Source: Streptomyces mutabilis (GTDB lineage Bacteria > Actinomycetota > Actinomycetes > Streptomycetales > Streptomycetaceae). Taken from it: 64,000 nucleotides of DNA. Under the pieces are notes generated by a model. That model worked only from the letters and a program-made list of their open reading frames with translations. It had not been told where the DNA came from and did not search any database. The DNA is taken from NCBI RefSeq assembly GCF_014649815.1, contig NZ_BMTT01000001.1:496001-560000 (forward strand), given 5' to 3'. Positions 37,529 to 46,638 of this stretch are shown here, in pieces; position 1 is the first letter of the stretch; every line of letters starts with the position of its first letter. The translations under genes were made by a program, and so were the position numbers.

Positions 37529-38764
37529 TCAGTCCGCCGTCAGCGAGGGGCGGGTCGCCGTGGACCGGACGGCCGAGGTGGTCCGGGTCGTGGTGGTCTG
37601 GGCCGTCGGGCCCTCCCGGCAGATCAGCAGCAGCGCCCGGTCGTCGTTGACGTCCTTGGCCACCGCTTCGATCAGGTGCCAGGCGGCACCGTGGAAGCCG
37701 CCCGCGACGTAGCGGTCGGCTTCACCGGTGAGGCGGTCGATGCCCTCGGCGATGTCGCGTTCCGAGGTCTCCACCAGACCGTCCGTGAACAGCATCAACA
37801 CGTCGCCGGGCCGTAGCGAGCCCTTCACCGGGTCGAACTGGGCCCCGTCGTACACGCCCAGCAGCGGGCCCTCGGCCGTCTTCTCCTCCCAGCGGCCGGT
37901 GCCCGCGCTCAGCTGGAGGCCCGGCGGATGTCCGGCCGAGTACAGCTCGTAGTCGCCCGAGTCGAGGTCCAGGACGAGGTGGATGGAGGTGGCGAAGCCC
38001 TCGTCCCAGTCCTGGCGGAGCAGGTAGCCGTTGGCGGCCGGCAGGAAGGCGTGCGGCGGCAGGCTGCCCAGCAGTCCGCCGAAGGCGCCGGACAGCAGCA
38101 GGGCGCGCGAGCCCGCGTCCATGCCCTTGCCGGAGACGTCGGTGAGGACGACCTCGAGCGTCCGGCCGCCGTTGGTGCGGGCCGCGACCACGAAGTCGCC
38201 CGAGAAGGACTGGCCGCCGGCCGGGCGCAGCGCCATCTCGCGGTGCCAGCCGGGCGGCAGCCCCGGCAGCTTGCTCTGGACCCGGATGCGTTCGCGCAGG
38301 TCGAAGAGCATGGTGCCGCCGCGCCGCCAGGGCACGCCGACCCGGCTGCGGAACTGGGCGACCAGCAGTCCGAAGAAGCCGCAGGCCGCGACGACCAGGA
38401 CCACGCCGGGGGTGACCCGCGAGGGACCCTCGGTGTACGGGCCGAGCTGGACCGACTCCACGATCAGCGCCGTGGCCGCCGCCGCGTACAGGCCCAGCAG
38501 GCTCGCCGGGCGCAGCAACAGGCCGCCCGCGACGATCGGCAGGACCAGGGCGGAGGGTGCGCACCAGACCGAGTTCATCATCGTGGTGGCCGCGATGACG
38601 GGGATCGTCAGCAGCAGTCCGGCCAGGGCGATCCAGTCCGAGCCGTCGCCGCGGAAGTAGTCGACGGCGGATCTGCGCATGCCGACGCGGGCCCGGTGCC
38701 ACTGCTTCTTCCACCGGGCCGTGAACGTGTCGGCTTCCGCGCGCCGCTGCCGTCCTGCTGCCAT
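37529..38764 (-). CDS. Membrane-anchored SpoIIE-type PP2C phosphatase
   Basis: 411 aa. The N-terminal half has four membrane segments (WIALAGLLLTIPVIAATTMM, ALVLPIVAGGLLL, LLGLYAAAATALIVE, VVLVVAACGFFGLLVA). The C-terminal SpoIIE domain (about 170-390) carries metal-binding SGDFVVAA, TDVSGKGMDAG and LMLFTDGLVE. Such phosphatases typically dephosphorylate anti-sigma antagonists of the SpoIIAA type. No anti-sigma partner is adjacent. ATG 38764 is divergent from the acetyltransferase. Confidence 0.92.
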   Translation of the reverse strand: MAAGRQRRAEADTFTARWKKQWHRARVGMRRSAVDYFRGDGSDWIALAGLLLTIPVIAATTMMNSVWCAPSALVLPIVAGGLLLRPASLLGLYAAAATALIVESVQLGPYTEGPSRVTPGVVLVVAACGFFGLLVAQFRSRVGVPWRRGGTMLFDLRERIRVQSKLPGLPPGWHREMALRPAGGQSFSGDFVVAARTNGGRTLEVVLTDVSGKGMDAGSRALLLSGAFGGLLGSLPPHAFLPAANGYLLRQDWDEGFATSIHLVLDLDSGDYELYSAGHPPGLQLSAGTGRWEEKTAEGPLLGVYDGAQFDPVKGSLRPGDVLMLFTDGLVETSERDIAEGIDRLTGEADRYVAGGFHGAAWHLIEAVAKDVNDDRALLLICREGPTAQTTTTRTTSAVRSTATRPSLTAD

Positions 38765-38927
38765 TAGTTCGGGACCCTATCCATCGGACCGGACACTTGG
38801 CACGGGAGGTCTTGCTTGTCCCCCGTCCGAGGCCCGACTTCACAGTGAACGTCACGAACGGCCCTCGTGCGGCAACCTGGCGGAAATTGCCTCGCCCCGT
38901 CCTTCCGGACCCTGGTACGCATGGCCC

Positions 38928-40178
38928 ATGGGCGATGACAAGGGCGAGCTGAAGACCGAGTTGCGGACGCTGCGGAAGAGCGAGTGGGGCACGTGGTACG
39001 CGACCCTGGTCCGTGCCTTCGGCGGGGTTCCGGAAGCGGCCGAGGAACTGGAGCTCTACGAATCGCTGACCGAGGCCGACCGCTCGCTCGGGGTCTGGGA
39101 GGGCGACGAGTGCGTCGGCACGGCGGGGGCCTTCAGCTTCCGGATGACGGTGCCGGGCGGTGCCGAGGTGCCGGTGGCGGGCGTCACGATGGTGGGCGTG
39201 GCCGCCACGCACCGGCGCCGGGGTGTGCTGACGTCGGTGATGCGGCGGCAACTGGACGACGTACGGTCCATGGGCGAGCCGCTGGCCGTGCTGACGGCTT
39301 CCGAGCCGGCGATCTACGGCAGGTTCGGGTACGGCGCCGCGACCTTCCAGGTCAACGCGGAGATCGACACGGGCCGGGTCCGGCTGTCGGTGCCGGACGG
39401 TACGGACGACGTACGGCTGCGGTACGCGGCGCCGGGCGATGTGCTCGACGTGTGCGAGGCGGTCTACGCACGGCTGGTGCCCGGGCGGCCGGGCATGCTG
39501 GCCCGGCGGCCCGGCTGGGAGCGGCACGGGCTGCTGGACCCGGAGAGCAGCCGGGGCGGGGCGTCGCCGCTGCAGTGCGTGATCGCCCGGCGGGGCGGTG
39601 AGGTCACGGGGTACGCACGGTTCCAGGTGCGGCCGGGCTGGAGCAGCGAGGGGCCCGCCGGCACGGTGGTGTTGCGGGACCTGGCCGGGTTGGACCCGGT
39701 GACCGAGGCGGCGCTGTGGCGCTTCCTGTTCGGTATCGACCTGACGTCCACGCTGTCGGTGCGGGGGCGGCCGGTCGACGAGGCGTGGCAGTACCAGGTG
39801 TCGGACCTGCGGCGGTGCGGGCCGGTTCTGCGGGACGCGCTGTACGTGCGTCCGGTGGACGTGGGGGCGGCGCTCGCGGCGCGGACGTACCAGGCGCCGG
39901 TGGACGTCGTGTTCGAGGTCGAGGACGCCTTCTGCCCCTGGAACGCGGGGCGTTGGCGGCTGAGCGGGGACACGAAGGGGGCGTCCTGTGAGCGTACGTC
40001 GGACGCGGCCGATCTCGCGCTGTCGGTACGGGAGTTGGGCGCGGCGTACCTCGGGGGCGTGAGCCTGACGTCGCTGGGCGCGGCCGGGCGGGTGCGGCAG
40101 GTGCGGCCGGGGGCGCTGGCGGAGGCGTCGGTGGGGTTCGGATCGGACGTCGCGCCGTGGCTGCCGCACGGGTTCTGA
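38928..40178 (+). CDS. Eis-like GNAT acetyltransferase
   Basis: 416 aa from ATG 38928. Two tandem GNAT-like domains plus a C-terminal SCP2-like domain (about 300-416) fit the Eis family (about 400 aa). The acetyl-CoA motif is visible in VTMVGVAATHRRRGVLTSVM (about 85-105), and the C-terminal carboxylate ends WLPHGF. Mycobacterial Eis acetylates aminoglycosides and proteins; the natural substrate in Streptomyces is unknown. It is divergent from the SpoIIE gene and convergent, 16 bp apart, with nei. Confidence 0.88.
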   Translation: MGDDKGELKTELRTLRKSEWGTWYATLVRAFGGVPEAAEELELYESLTEADRSLGVWEGDECVGTAGAFSFRMTVPGGAEVPVAGVTMVGVAATHRRRGVLTSVMRRQLDDVRSMGEPLAVLTASEPAIYGRFGYGAATFQVNAEIDTGRVRLSVPDGTDDVRLRYAAPGDVLDVCEAVYARLVPGRPGMLARRPGWERHGLLDPESSRGGASPLQCVIARRGGEVTGYARFQVRPGWSSEGPAGTVVLRDLAGLDPVTEAALWRFLFGIDLTSTLSVRGRPVDEAWQYQVSDLRRCGPVLRDALYVRPVDVGAALAARTYQAPVDVVFEVEDAFCPWNAGRWRLSGDTKGASCERTSDAADLALSVRELGAAYLGGVSLTSLGAAGRVRQVRPGALAEASVGFGSDVAPWLPHGF

Positions 40179-40194
40179 CGGGGGCCGTGGTCGC

Positions 40195-41040
40195 CTACGT
40201 CCGTCCTCGCTGGCAGGTCGGGCACCAGAAGAGGTTGCGGGCGGCCAGGTCCGCGGTGCGGATCGGGTCGCCGCAGAGGTGGCAGGGCAGGCCCGCGCGG
40301 CGGTAGACGTAGACCTCGCCGCCGTGGTCGTCGACGCGGGGCGGGCGGCCCATGGCCTCGGGGGTGTGCTCGGGGCGGACGGTGTCGATGCGGTTGTTCT
40401 TCACGCCCTCGCGCATGAGGACGGTGAGGTCGTGCCAGATCGCGTCCCACTCGGCGGGGGTGAGGGAGTTGCCGGGGCGGTACGGGTCGATGCCGTGGCG
40501 GAAGAGCACCTCGGCGCGGTAGACGTTGCCGACGCCGGCGATGACCTTCTGGTCCATGAGCAGGGCGGCGATGGTGGTGCGGCTGCGGGAGACGCGGCGG
40601 TGGGCCGCTCGCGGGTCGGCGTCCGGGCGCAGGGGGTCGGGGCCGAGGCGGTCGTGTATCGCCTGCTTCTCCGGGTCCGTGATCAGGGCGCAGGTGGTGG
40701 GGCCGCGGAGGTCGACGTACGTGGTGTCGTTCGCCAGGCGGAGGCGGACGGTGTCCGTGGGGGGCGGGGCCGGGGCCGGTCCGAAGGTGACCTTGCCGAA
40801 GAGGCCGAGGTGGATGTGGACCCAGTCGGCGGGGTCGGGGGCCTCGGTCGGGTCGGCCGCGCCGAAGCCGAGGAAGAGGTGCTTGCCGTGGGCCTCGGTG
40901 CGGACGAGGTGGGTGCCGGTGAGGAGGGCGGCGGCGTCGGAGAACTTGCCCTGGGGGCTGGTGACCCGCGGCGCCGTGCCGTTGACGAAGGCATCGGCGT
41001 AGTCCACGGCCAGCCGGTGGATGGTGTGCCCCTCTGGCAC
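40195..41040 (-). CDS. nei: Endonuclease VIII-like DNA glycosylase (Fpg/Nei family)
   Basis: 281 aa from GTG 41040, preceded by GAAAGGACGACC. The N-terminal VPEGHTIHRLA gives the catalytic Pro2-Glu3 after Met removal. AHGKHLFLGF holds the conserved lysine. The helix-two-turn-helix is MDQKVIAGVGNVYRAEVLF. A C-terminal zinc finger follows, CHLCGD...FWCPTCQ. It removes oxidised pyrimidines and nicks the abasic site. It lies 146 bp downstream of rpiB on the same strand. Confidence 0.94.
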   Translation of the reverse strand: MPEGHTIHRLAVDYADAFVNGTAPRVTSPQGKFSDAAALLTGTHLVRTEAHGKHLFLGFGAADPTEAPDPADWVHIHLGLFGKVTFGPAPAPPPTDTVRLRLANDTTYVDLRGPTTCALITDPEKQAIHDRLGPDPLRPDADPRAAHRRVSRSRTTIAALLMDQKVIAGVGNVYRAEVLFRHGIDPYRPGNSLTPAEWDAIWHDLTVLMREGVKNNRIDTVRPEHTPEAMGRPPRVDDHGGEVYVYRRAGLPCHLCGDPIRTADLAARNLFWCPTCQRGRT

Positions 41041-41186
41041 GGAGGTCGTCCTTTCGTTCCTGTGCCGACCCTCCCGCCCGACTCGGTCGAACGGGAAGCG
41101 GGGCTCGCTTCGGGGCTCCGCCCCGCACCCCGGCGGGGGCTCACCCCGGTGCTCGGGCACCGGGGAGAGGTGCACCGGCCGTGCGG

Positions 41187-41672
41187 TTACCGCTGCGGGT
41201 GGTGGGCGGGGACGGGCGGGAGGTCGCCGGTCGTCTCGTAGGACGTGAGCATGTCGATGCGACGGACGTGGCGTTCGTCGCCGGAGAACGGGGTGGCGAG
41301 GAAGGTCTCGACGAACTTCGTCGCCTCCTCCTGCGTGTGCATGCGGGCACCGACCGCCACGACGTTGGCGTCGTTGTGCTGGCGGCCCAGTGACGCCGTC
41401 TCCTCGCTCCAGGCCAGCGCCGCGCGCACGCCCTTCACCTTGTTCGCCGCGATCTGCTCGCCGTTGCCGGAACCGCCGATCACGATGCCGAGGGCGCCGG
41501 GGTCCGCGGCGGTCCGCTCGGCGGCGCGGAGGCAGAAGGGCGGGTAGTCGTCCTGGGCGTCGTAAATGTGCGGGCCGCAGTCGACGGGCTCGTGCCCCGC
41601 CGTCTTGAGCCACTCGACGAGGTGGTTCTTGAGTTCGTAGCCCGCATGGTCCGAGCCGAGATACACGCGCAT
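41187..41672 (-). CDS. rpiB: Ribose-5-phosphate isomerase B
   Basis: 161 aa, starting MRVYLGSDHAGYELKNHLVE. It interconverts ribose-5-P and ribulose-5-P in the pentose phosphate pathway. The active-site loop reads GGSGNGEQIAANKVKG, with Glu in place of the Cys of E. coli RpiB. This is the established actinobacterial variant. His and Arg phosphate ligands are in DERHVRRID. Confidence 0.96.
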   Translation of the reverse strand: MRVYLGSDHAGYELKNHLVEWLKTAGHEPVDCGPHIYDAQDDYPPFCLRAAERTAADPGALGIVIGGSGNGEQIAANKVKGVRAALAWSEETASLGRQHNDANVVAVGARMHTQEEATKFVETFLATPFSGDERHVRRIDMLTSYETTGDLPPVPAHHPQR

Positions 41673-41775
41673 GGGTCGAGTGTGACACGGGCCCCGCGGG
41701 GCCGCGGCGTCGGGTACAGGCTGTGAAAAGAGTGGGTAAAACTATGGAACCTCAGGAAAGGCTCAAGTAACGATC

Positions 41776-41799
41776 CGAAATCAAAGGTTCCTGATTTCG
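41776..41799. promoter_or_regulatory. Inverted repeat upstream of permease 1
   Basis: Perfect 8-bp arms cgaaatca / tgatttcg with an 8-bp centre, 80 bp before the permease start, within a locally A/T-rich stretch. A candidate operator between rpiB and the permease. Confidence 0.45.
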
Positions 41800-41878
41800 T
41801 TCACCTCCGATTCACTGGTCCGACTCGTACACCGCTCGTACGGGGAACTGTTCGACCGGCGCAAAGGAAAACACCCCC

Positions 41879-43321
41879 ATGACTTCGCAGCCGACTCTGA
41901 CCAAGGCCGAGGACGGCCCCAACAAGCCCGGAGGACCCGGGTCCGGGCTCCAGGCCGGACTCAAGAACCGCCATCTGTCGATGATCGCGATCGGCGGTGT
42001 CATCGGAGCCGGGCTGTTCGTGGGCTCCAGTTCCGGCATCGCCACCGCGGGCCCCGGAATCCTCCTGTCGTACGCCCTCGTCGGCACGCTCGTGGTGCTG
42101 GTGATGCGGATGCTCGGTGAGATGTCCGCCGCCAACCCGACCTCGGGTTCCTTCTCCGCGCACGCCGACCGGGCGCTGGGGCCCTGGGCAGGTTTCTCCA
42201 TCGGCTGGCTGTACTGGTTCTTCTGGGTCGTGGTGCTGGCCGTGGAGGCGACGGCGGGGGCGAAGATCCTGGAGGGATGGATACCCGCCGTGCCGCAGTG
42301 GGGGTGGGCACTGATCGTGATGGTCGTGCTGACCGCCACCAACCTCGCCTCGGTGGGCTCCTACGGCGAGTTCGAGTTCTGGTTCGCCGGGATCAAGGTC
42401 GTCGCGATCGCCGCGTTCATCGTCGTCGGCGGGCTGGCCGTCTTCGGGGTGCTGCCGGGCGTGGACAGCGAGCAGGCGGGGCTGGCCAATCTCACGGAGC
42501 ACGGGGGATTCCTGCCGAACGGGGCGGGGGCGATCCTGACCGGCGTGCTGCTCGTCGTCTTCTCGTTCATGGGCAGCGAGATCCCCACCCTTGCCGCCGG
42601 TGAGTCGGAGGACCCGCAGCGGGCCGTCACCAAGGCGACCAACAGCATCATCTGGCGCATCGCCGTCTTCTACCTGGGCTCCATCTTCGTCGTGGTCGCG
42701 CTGCTGCCCTGGGACTCGCAGTCGATCGTCGACAAGGGTTCGTACGTGGCCGCGCTGGACTCGCTCGGCATCGCCAACGCCGGTCAGATCATGAACTTCA
42801 TCGTGCTGACGTCCGTACTGTCGTGCCTGAACTCCGGGCTCTACACGGCCTCCCGCATGGCCTTCTCGCTCGGCCAGCGCGGTGACGCACCGGGGGCGTT
42901 CGCCCGGACGACCGCGCGGGGCGTGCCGCGAACGGCGATCCTCGTGTCCGTGGTGTTCGGTTTCGTCGCCGTGTTCTTCAACTACGAGTTCCCGGACTCC
43001 GTCTTCCTCTTCCTCGTCAACTCCTCCGGTGCCGTGGCCCTCTTCGTATGGCTGGTGATCTGCTTCTCGCAGCTGCGGATGCGGAAGATCATGCAGGCCG
43101 AGGCTCCGGAGAAGCTGGTGGTGCGCATGTGGCTGTTCCCGTACCTGACCTGGGCGACCGCCGCCGTGATCGTCTTCGTGCTCGGCTACATGCTGACCGA
43201 CACGGAGCACAACGGGCGTACGACCGTGCTGCTGTCGCTGCTCGTCGCGGCGCTCGTGCTCGTCGTCGCCGTCGTCAAGCAGAAGGTCACCGCGCCGACA
43301 GCGCTCGTCGGGAAGGACTGA
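41879..43321 (+). CDS. Amino-acid permease (APC superfamily), copy 1
   Basis: 480 aa with 12 membrane segments. The conserved opening is LKNRHLSMIAIGGVIGAGLF, with GAGLFVGSS lining the substrate site; EFEFWFAGIKV and RMLGEMSAANPTSGSFS also mark the GabP/AnsP/proline-specific permease group. It imports an amino acid with protons; the specificity cannot be told. It shares clear similarity throughout with the second permease at 44309. A convergent perfect terminator separates it from bioY. Confidence 0.92.
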   Translation: MTSQPTLTKAEDGPNKPGGPGSGLQAGLKNRHLSMIAIGGVIGAGLFVGSSSGIATAGPGILLSYALVGTLVVLVMRMLGEMSAANPTSGSFSAHADRALGPWAGFSIGWLYWFFWVVVLAVEATAGAKILEGWIPAVPQWGWALIVMVVLTATNLASVGSYGEFEFWFAGIKVVAIAAFIVVGGLAVFGVLPGVDSEQAGLANLTEHGGFLPNGAGAILTGVLLVVFSFMGSEIPTLAAGESEDPQRAVTKATNSIIWRIAVFYLGSIFVVVALLPWDSQSIVDKGSYVAALDSLGIANAGQIMNFIVLTSVLSCLNSGLYTASRMAFSLGQRGDAPGAFARTTARGVPRTAILVSVVFGFVAVFFNYEFPDSVFLFLVNSSGAVALFVWLVICFSQLRMRKIMQAEAPEKLVVRMWLFPYLTWATAAVIVFVLGYMLTDTEHNGRTTVLLSLLVAALVLVVAVVKQKVTAPTALVGKD

Positions 43322-43334
43322 CCGCCGGCCGACG

Positions 43335-43388
43335 CACGGCAAGGGGCCGGCCCGGTCGCGGAAGCGATCGGGCCGGCCCCTTGCCGTG
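43335..43388. terminator. Bidirectional terminator, permease 1 / bioY
   Basis: Perfect 20-bp arms (43335-43354 and 43369-43388) with a 14-nt loop, between convergent genes. Confidence 0.9.
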
Positions 43389-43402
43389 TCTGCGCGCCGT
43401 GC

Positions 43403-43984
43403 CTACTTCCTGTCGACCAGCTTCCAGACGGTGGGCAGCACGCCCATCGCCAGCGCCGCCTTCAGCGCGTCGCCGATCAGGAACGGGGTCAGGCCGGCCG
43501 CGATCGCGGCGGTGAGGGACATGTCGGCGGCGAGGGCCAGGTACGGCACGCCGACGGCGTAGATGATCGCCTCGCCGAACAGCATGGTGCCGGCCGTGCG
43601 CAGCACCGAGCGGTCGGCGCCGCGGCGGGCCAGGGCGCCCACGACGGTGGCGGCGAGCAGCATGCCGAAGACGTAGCCGAGGGACGGGGCACCGACGCCG
43701 GAGCCGCCCCCCGCGAACCACGGCACGCCCGCCATGCCGACCAGGGCGTACAGCGCGAGCGAGAGCAGGCCGCGCCCGGCGCCGAGCGAGGTGCCGACGA
43801 GCAGGGCGGCGAAGGTCTGGCCGGTCACCGGCACCGGGGAGCCGGGAACCGGCACCGCGATCTGGGCCGCGATGCCGGTGAGCACGGCACCGCCGGCCAC
43901 CAGCGCGACATCCCGGACCCGGGAGGAGGGGACGAGATCGGCGAGGACCTGGCCGGAGCGGGTGGGAAGGGCAGCGGTGCTCAT
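43403..43984 (-). CDS. bioY: Biotin transporter BioY
   Basis: 193-aa integral membrane protein, the substrate-binding S component of biotin ECF transporters, with about six helices. Family motifs: VPVTGQTFAALLVGTSLGAG and GYVFGMLLAATVVGALA. No bioM/bioN genes are adjacent, so it acts alone or with a shared energising module elsewhere. ATG 43984. Confidence 0.93.
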   Translation of the reverse strand: MSTAALPTRSGQVLADLVPSSRVRDVALVAGGAVLTGIAAQIAVPVPGSPVPVTGQTFAALLVGTSLGAGRGLLSLALYALVGMAGVPWFAGGGSGVGAPSLGYVFGMLLAATVVGALARRGADRSVLRTAGTMLFGEAIIYAVGVPYLALAADMSLTAAIAAGLTPFLIGDALKAALAMGVLPTVWKLVDRK

Positions 43985-44308
43985 GGGGACTCCGCGGTGG
44001 TGTGGACATGTCGGGACAGCGCGACGCTATCCCAGCGGGTGGGACCCGATCACCAGCAGCGCTCGACAAAGGGTCGATCGGCGACTTGGTGGGCCCCCGA
44101 CAAACGAGCGGCATACACGTGGTTGCGGGTGATATCGGTCACCGCGGTGGGGAGGTGAGTGTCACCCGGAATCGAGACCCTGCATTCGGACGATCACGTT
44201 CCGTGCCGGGACCGTCCGTATCGTGGGCAACCGGTGTCGCCGACGGACGCCACCCCGGAGACTGTGGGCGTTTTTGCCCTGCCCCCCACGCATTGGACGA
44301 GCCGCCCC
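43985..44308. other. Divergent regulatory region, bioY / permease 2
   Basis: 324 bp, no gene. It contains two GGTGA/TCACC inverted repeats (44128-44143 with a 6-bp centre, and 44154-44166 with a 3-bp centre), possible operators for the permease gene. I see no BirA- or BioQ-type site. Confidence 0.5.
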
Positions 44309-45691
44309 ATGTCCAACAGCACCACCACCGAGGCGCAGCCCGAGTCGCCCGACGCCGCACTCTCCCACGACCTCAAGCAGCGCCACCTGTCGATGATCGC
44401 CCTCGGCGGCGTGATCGGCGCCGGACTCTTCGTCGGCTCCGGGGCCGGCATCGCGGCCGCCGGGCCCTCGATCGTCGTCGCCTACACCCTCTCCGGTCTC
44501 CTCGTGATGCTGGTGATGCGGATGCTGGGCGAGATGTCGGCCGCGTATCCGTCGTCGGGGTCCTTCTCCGCGCACGCCGAGCGGGCGATCGGCCCCTGGG
44601 CCGGCTTCACCGCGGGCTGGGCGTTCTGGGTGCTGCTGTGCACGGCCGTCGGCCTGGAGGGCATCGGTGCCGCGCAGATCGTCCACGGCTGGCTGCCGGG
44701 CACGCCCGAGTGGGTGTGGGTGGCGCTGTTCATGGTGGTGTTCTGCGGGACGAACCTGGCGGCCGTGAAGAACTTCGGCGAGTTCGAGTTCTGGTTCGCC
44801 GCGCTCAAGGTCGGCGCGATCACCCTGTTCCTGGTGCTGGGCGTGCTGGCGATCGCCGGCGTCCTGCCGGGCACCGACTCCCCCGGCACCTCCCACCTGA
44901 GCGACTTCCTTCCCAACGGCGGCAACGGCCTGATCATCGGCCTGCTCGCCTCGGTCTTCGCCTACGGCGGCCTGGAGACGGTGACGATCGCCGCGGCCGA
45001 GTCGGAGAACCCGGTCAAGGGCGTGGCGAGCGCCGTACGGACGGCGATGTGGCGGATCGCGCTGTTCTACATCGGCTCCATGGCGGTCATCGTGACCCTG
45101 GTCCCCTGGGACTCCCCGGAGGTCGTCGAGAAGGGCCCGTACGTCGCCGCCCTCGACGAACTCGGCATCCCAGGCGCCGGTCAGCTCATGAACGTCGTCG
45201 TGCTGGTCGCACTGCTGAGCGCGATGAACGCCAACATCTACGGTGCCTCGCGCATCGGCTACTCGCTGGTCGAGCGCGGTCAGGGCCCGAAGGCGCTGGG
45301 CCGGGTGTCGGGCGGGGTGCCGCGGATCGCGGTGCTGGTCTCCTCCCTCTTCGGCTTCGGCTGCGTGCTGCTCAGCTACTGGCGGCCGGACGACGTCTTC
45401 GCCTGGCTGCTGAACATGATCGGCGCGGTCATCCTGGTCGTCTGGATCTTCATCGCCGTCTCCCAACTGCGGCTGCGGCGCCGACTGGAGCGCGAGACGC
45501 CGGGGAAGCTGGTGGTGCGCATGTGGGCGTACCCGTGGCTGACCTGGGTGGCACTGACGGGCATGGCCGCGGTGTTCGTCCTGATGGCCCGCGAGCCGGA
45601 CACCCGGGTGCAGCTCTACTCGACCGGAGCGATGACGCTGGTCCTGGCCGCCACCGGTTACGCCTGGCAGCGGCGGCGGGCGCGCGGCTAG
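44309..45691 (+). CDS. Amino-acid permease (APC superfamily), copy 2
   Basis: 460 aa from ATG 44309 (MSNSTTTEAQPESPDAALSH). 12 membrane segments; LKQRHLSMIALGGVIGAGLF and RMLGEMSAAYPSSGSFS match copy 1 almost residue for residue, while GLETVTIAAAESENP replaces GSEIPTLAAGESEDP. The divergence around the substrate loops suggests a different amino acid. A terminator hairpin follows at 45708. Confidence 0.92.
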   Translation: MSNSTTTEAQPESPDAALSHDLKQRHLSMIALGGVIGAGLFVGSGAGIAAAGPSIVVAYTLSGLLVMLVMRMLGEMSAAYPSSGSFSAHAERAIGPWAGFTAGWAFWVLLCTAVGLEGIGAAQIVHGWLPGTPEWVWVALFMVVFCGTNLAAVKNFGEFEFWFAALKVGAITLFLVLGVLAIAGVLPGTDSPGTSHLSDFLPNGGNGLIIGLLASVFAYGGLETVTIAAAESENPVKGVASAVRTAMWRIALFYIGSMAVIVTLVPWDSPEVVEKGPYVAALDELGIPGAGQLMNVVVLVALLSAMNANIYGASRIGYSLVERGQGPKALGRVSGGVPRIAVLVSSLFGFGCVLLSYWRPDDVFAWLLNMIGAVILVVWIFIAVSQLRLRRRLERETPGKLVVRMWAYPWLTWVALTGMAAVFVLMAREPDTRVQLYSTGAMTLVLAATGYAWQRRRARG

Positions 45692-45707
45692 CCGCCACGG
45701 ACTCTCC

Positions 45708-45746
45708 AGGGGCCCTCGCATGGACACCGTTCGTGCGGGGGCCCTT
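45708..45746 (+). terminator. Terminator of permease 2
   Basis: Arms aggggccctcgca / tgcgggggccctt, two mismatches, 13-nt loop, 17 bp past the stop. Confidence 0.65.
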
Positions 45747-45840
45747 TCACGTCCGCGCGCCGGGTCCTTTCGCGCCGGCGCGGCACGCCCGTCCGTCCCC
45801 CTCGGACACCCCTACCCGCCTTCTTGCTGCTAGCGTGCAC

Positions 45841-45857
45841 TTGCAAGCCTTTTGCAA
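45841..45857. promoter_or_regulatory. Nur box of sodF
   Basis: ttgcaa-gcctt-ttgcaa, two direct TTGCAA half-sites 11 bp apart (outer TTGCA/TGCAA inverted symmetry), 24-40 bp before sodF. It matches the site at which nickel-loaded Nur represses Fe-SOD in S. coelicolor. A TAGCGT hexamer at 45831 is a plausible -10 element just upstream. Confidence 0.85.
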
Positions 45858-45880
45858 TAAGAAGTCAGAGGGGATCCGCC

Positions 45881-46522
45881 ATGCCCGTCTACACACTTCC
45901 TGAACTGCCGTACGACTACTCCGCGCTGGCGCCCGTGATCAGACCCGAGATCATCGAGCTGCACCACGACAAGCACCACGCGGCCTATGTGAAGGGCGCC
46001 AACGACACGCTGGAGCAGCTCGCCGAGGCGCGGGACAAGGAGTCCTGGGGCTCGATCAACGGCCTGGAGAAGAACCTGGCCTTCCACCTCTCCGGGCACA
46101 TCCTGCACTCGATCTACTGGCACAACATGACCGGCGACGGGGGCGGCGAACCGCTGGCCGCCGACGGTGTGGGCGACCTCGCCGACGCGATCGCCGAGTC
46201 CTTCGGCTCCTTCGCCGGTTTCAAGGCGCAGCTCACCAAGGCCGCCGCGACCACGCAGGGCTCCGGCTGGGGCGTCCTGGCGTACGAACCGCTCAGCGGC
46301 CGGCTGATCGTCGAGCAGGTCTACGACCACCAGGGCAACGTCGGCCAGGGCGCCACCCCGATCCTGGTCTTCGACGCCTGGGAGCACGCCTTCTACCTCC
46401 AGTACAAGAACCAGAAGGTCGACTTCATCGACGCCATGTGGGCCGTCGTGAACTGGCAGGACGTGGCGAGGCGGTACGAGGCCGCGAAGTCCCGCGGGGA
46501 CGTGCTGCTGCTGGCGCCCTGA
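45881..46522 (+). CDS. sodF: Superoxide dismutase, iron-containing
   Basis: 213 aa from ATG 45881, after cagagggg. Metal ligands: His in [11 protein letters not shown], His in [13 protein letters not shown], and Asp/His in [12 protein letters not shown]. It dismutates superoxide in the cytoplasm. In Streptomyces it is expressed when nickel is scarce, opposite to the Ni-SOD gene sodN. The Nur box and the region around the ribosome-binding site (a known target of an sRNA from the sodN 3' end in S. coelicolor) are consistent with that control. Confidence 0.96.
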   Translation: MPVYTLPELPYDYSALAPVIRPEIIELHHDKHHAAYVKGANDTLEQLAEARDKESWGSINGLEKNLAFHLSGHILHSIYWHNMTGDGGGEPLAADGVGDLADAIAESFGSFAGFKAQLTKAAATTQGSGWGVLAYEPLSGRLIVEQVYDHQGNVGQGATPILVFDAWEHAFYLQYKNQKVDFIDAMWAVVNWQDVARRYEAAKSRGDVLLLAP

Positions 46523-46586
46523 CGCGCCCGTGAGACGTCCTGCCTCGTGATCGTCTTCTCACCCTTCACGGCGGCAGGCGGAATGG

Positions 46587-46625
46587 AGGAGGCCCCCGCG
46601 AGGACGTGACTCGCGGGGGCCTCCT
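46587..46625. terminator. Bidirectional terminator after sodF
   Basis: Perfect 15-bp arms aggaggcccccgcga / tcgcgggggcctcct with a 9-nt loop, between sodF and the convergent methyltransferase relic. Confidence 0.88.
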
Positions 46626-46638
46626 GTGTGCCCGCCGG

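Noticed and set aside
37022-41672. SpoIIE phosphatase, HD protein and acetyltransferase considered as a new signalling cassette.
   Set aside because: Orientation is mixed, the HD gene is broken, and no anti-sigma or nucleotide-synthesising partner is present.
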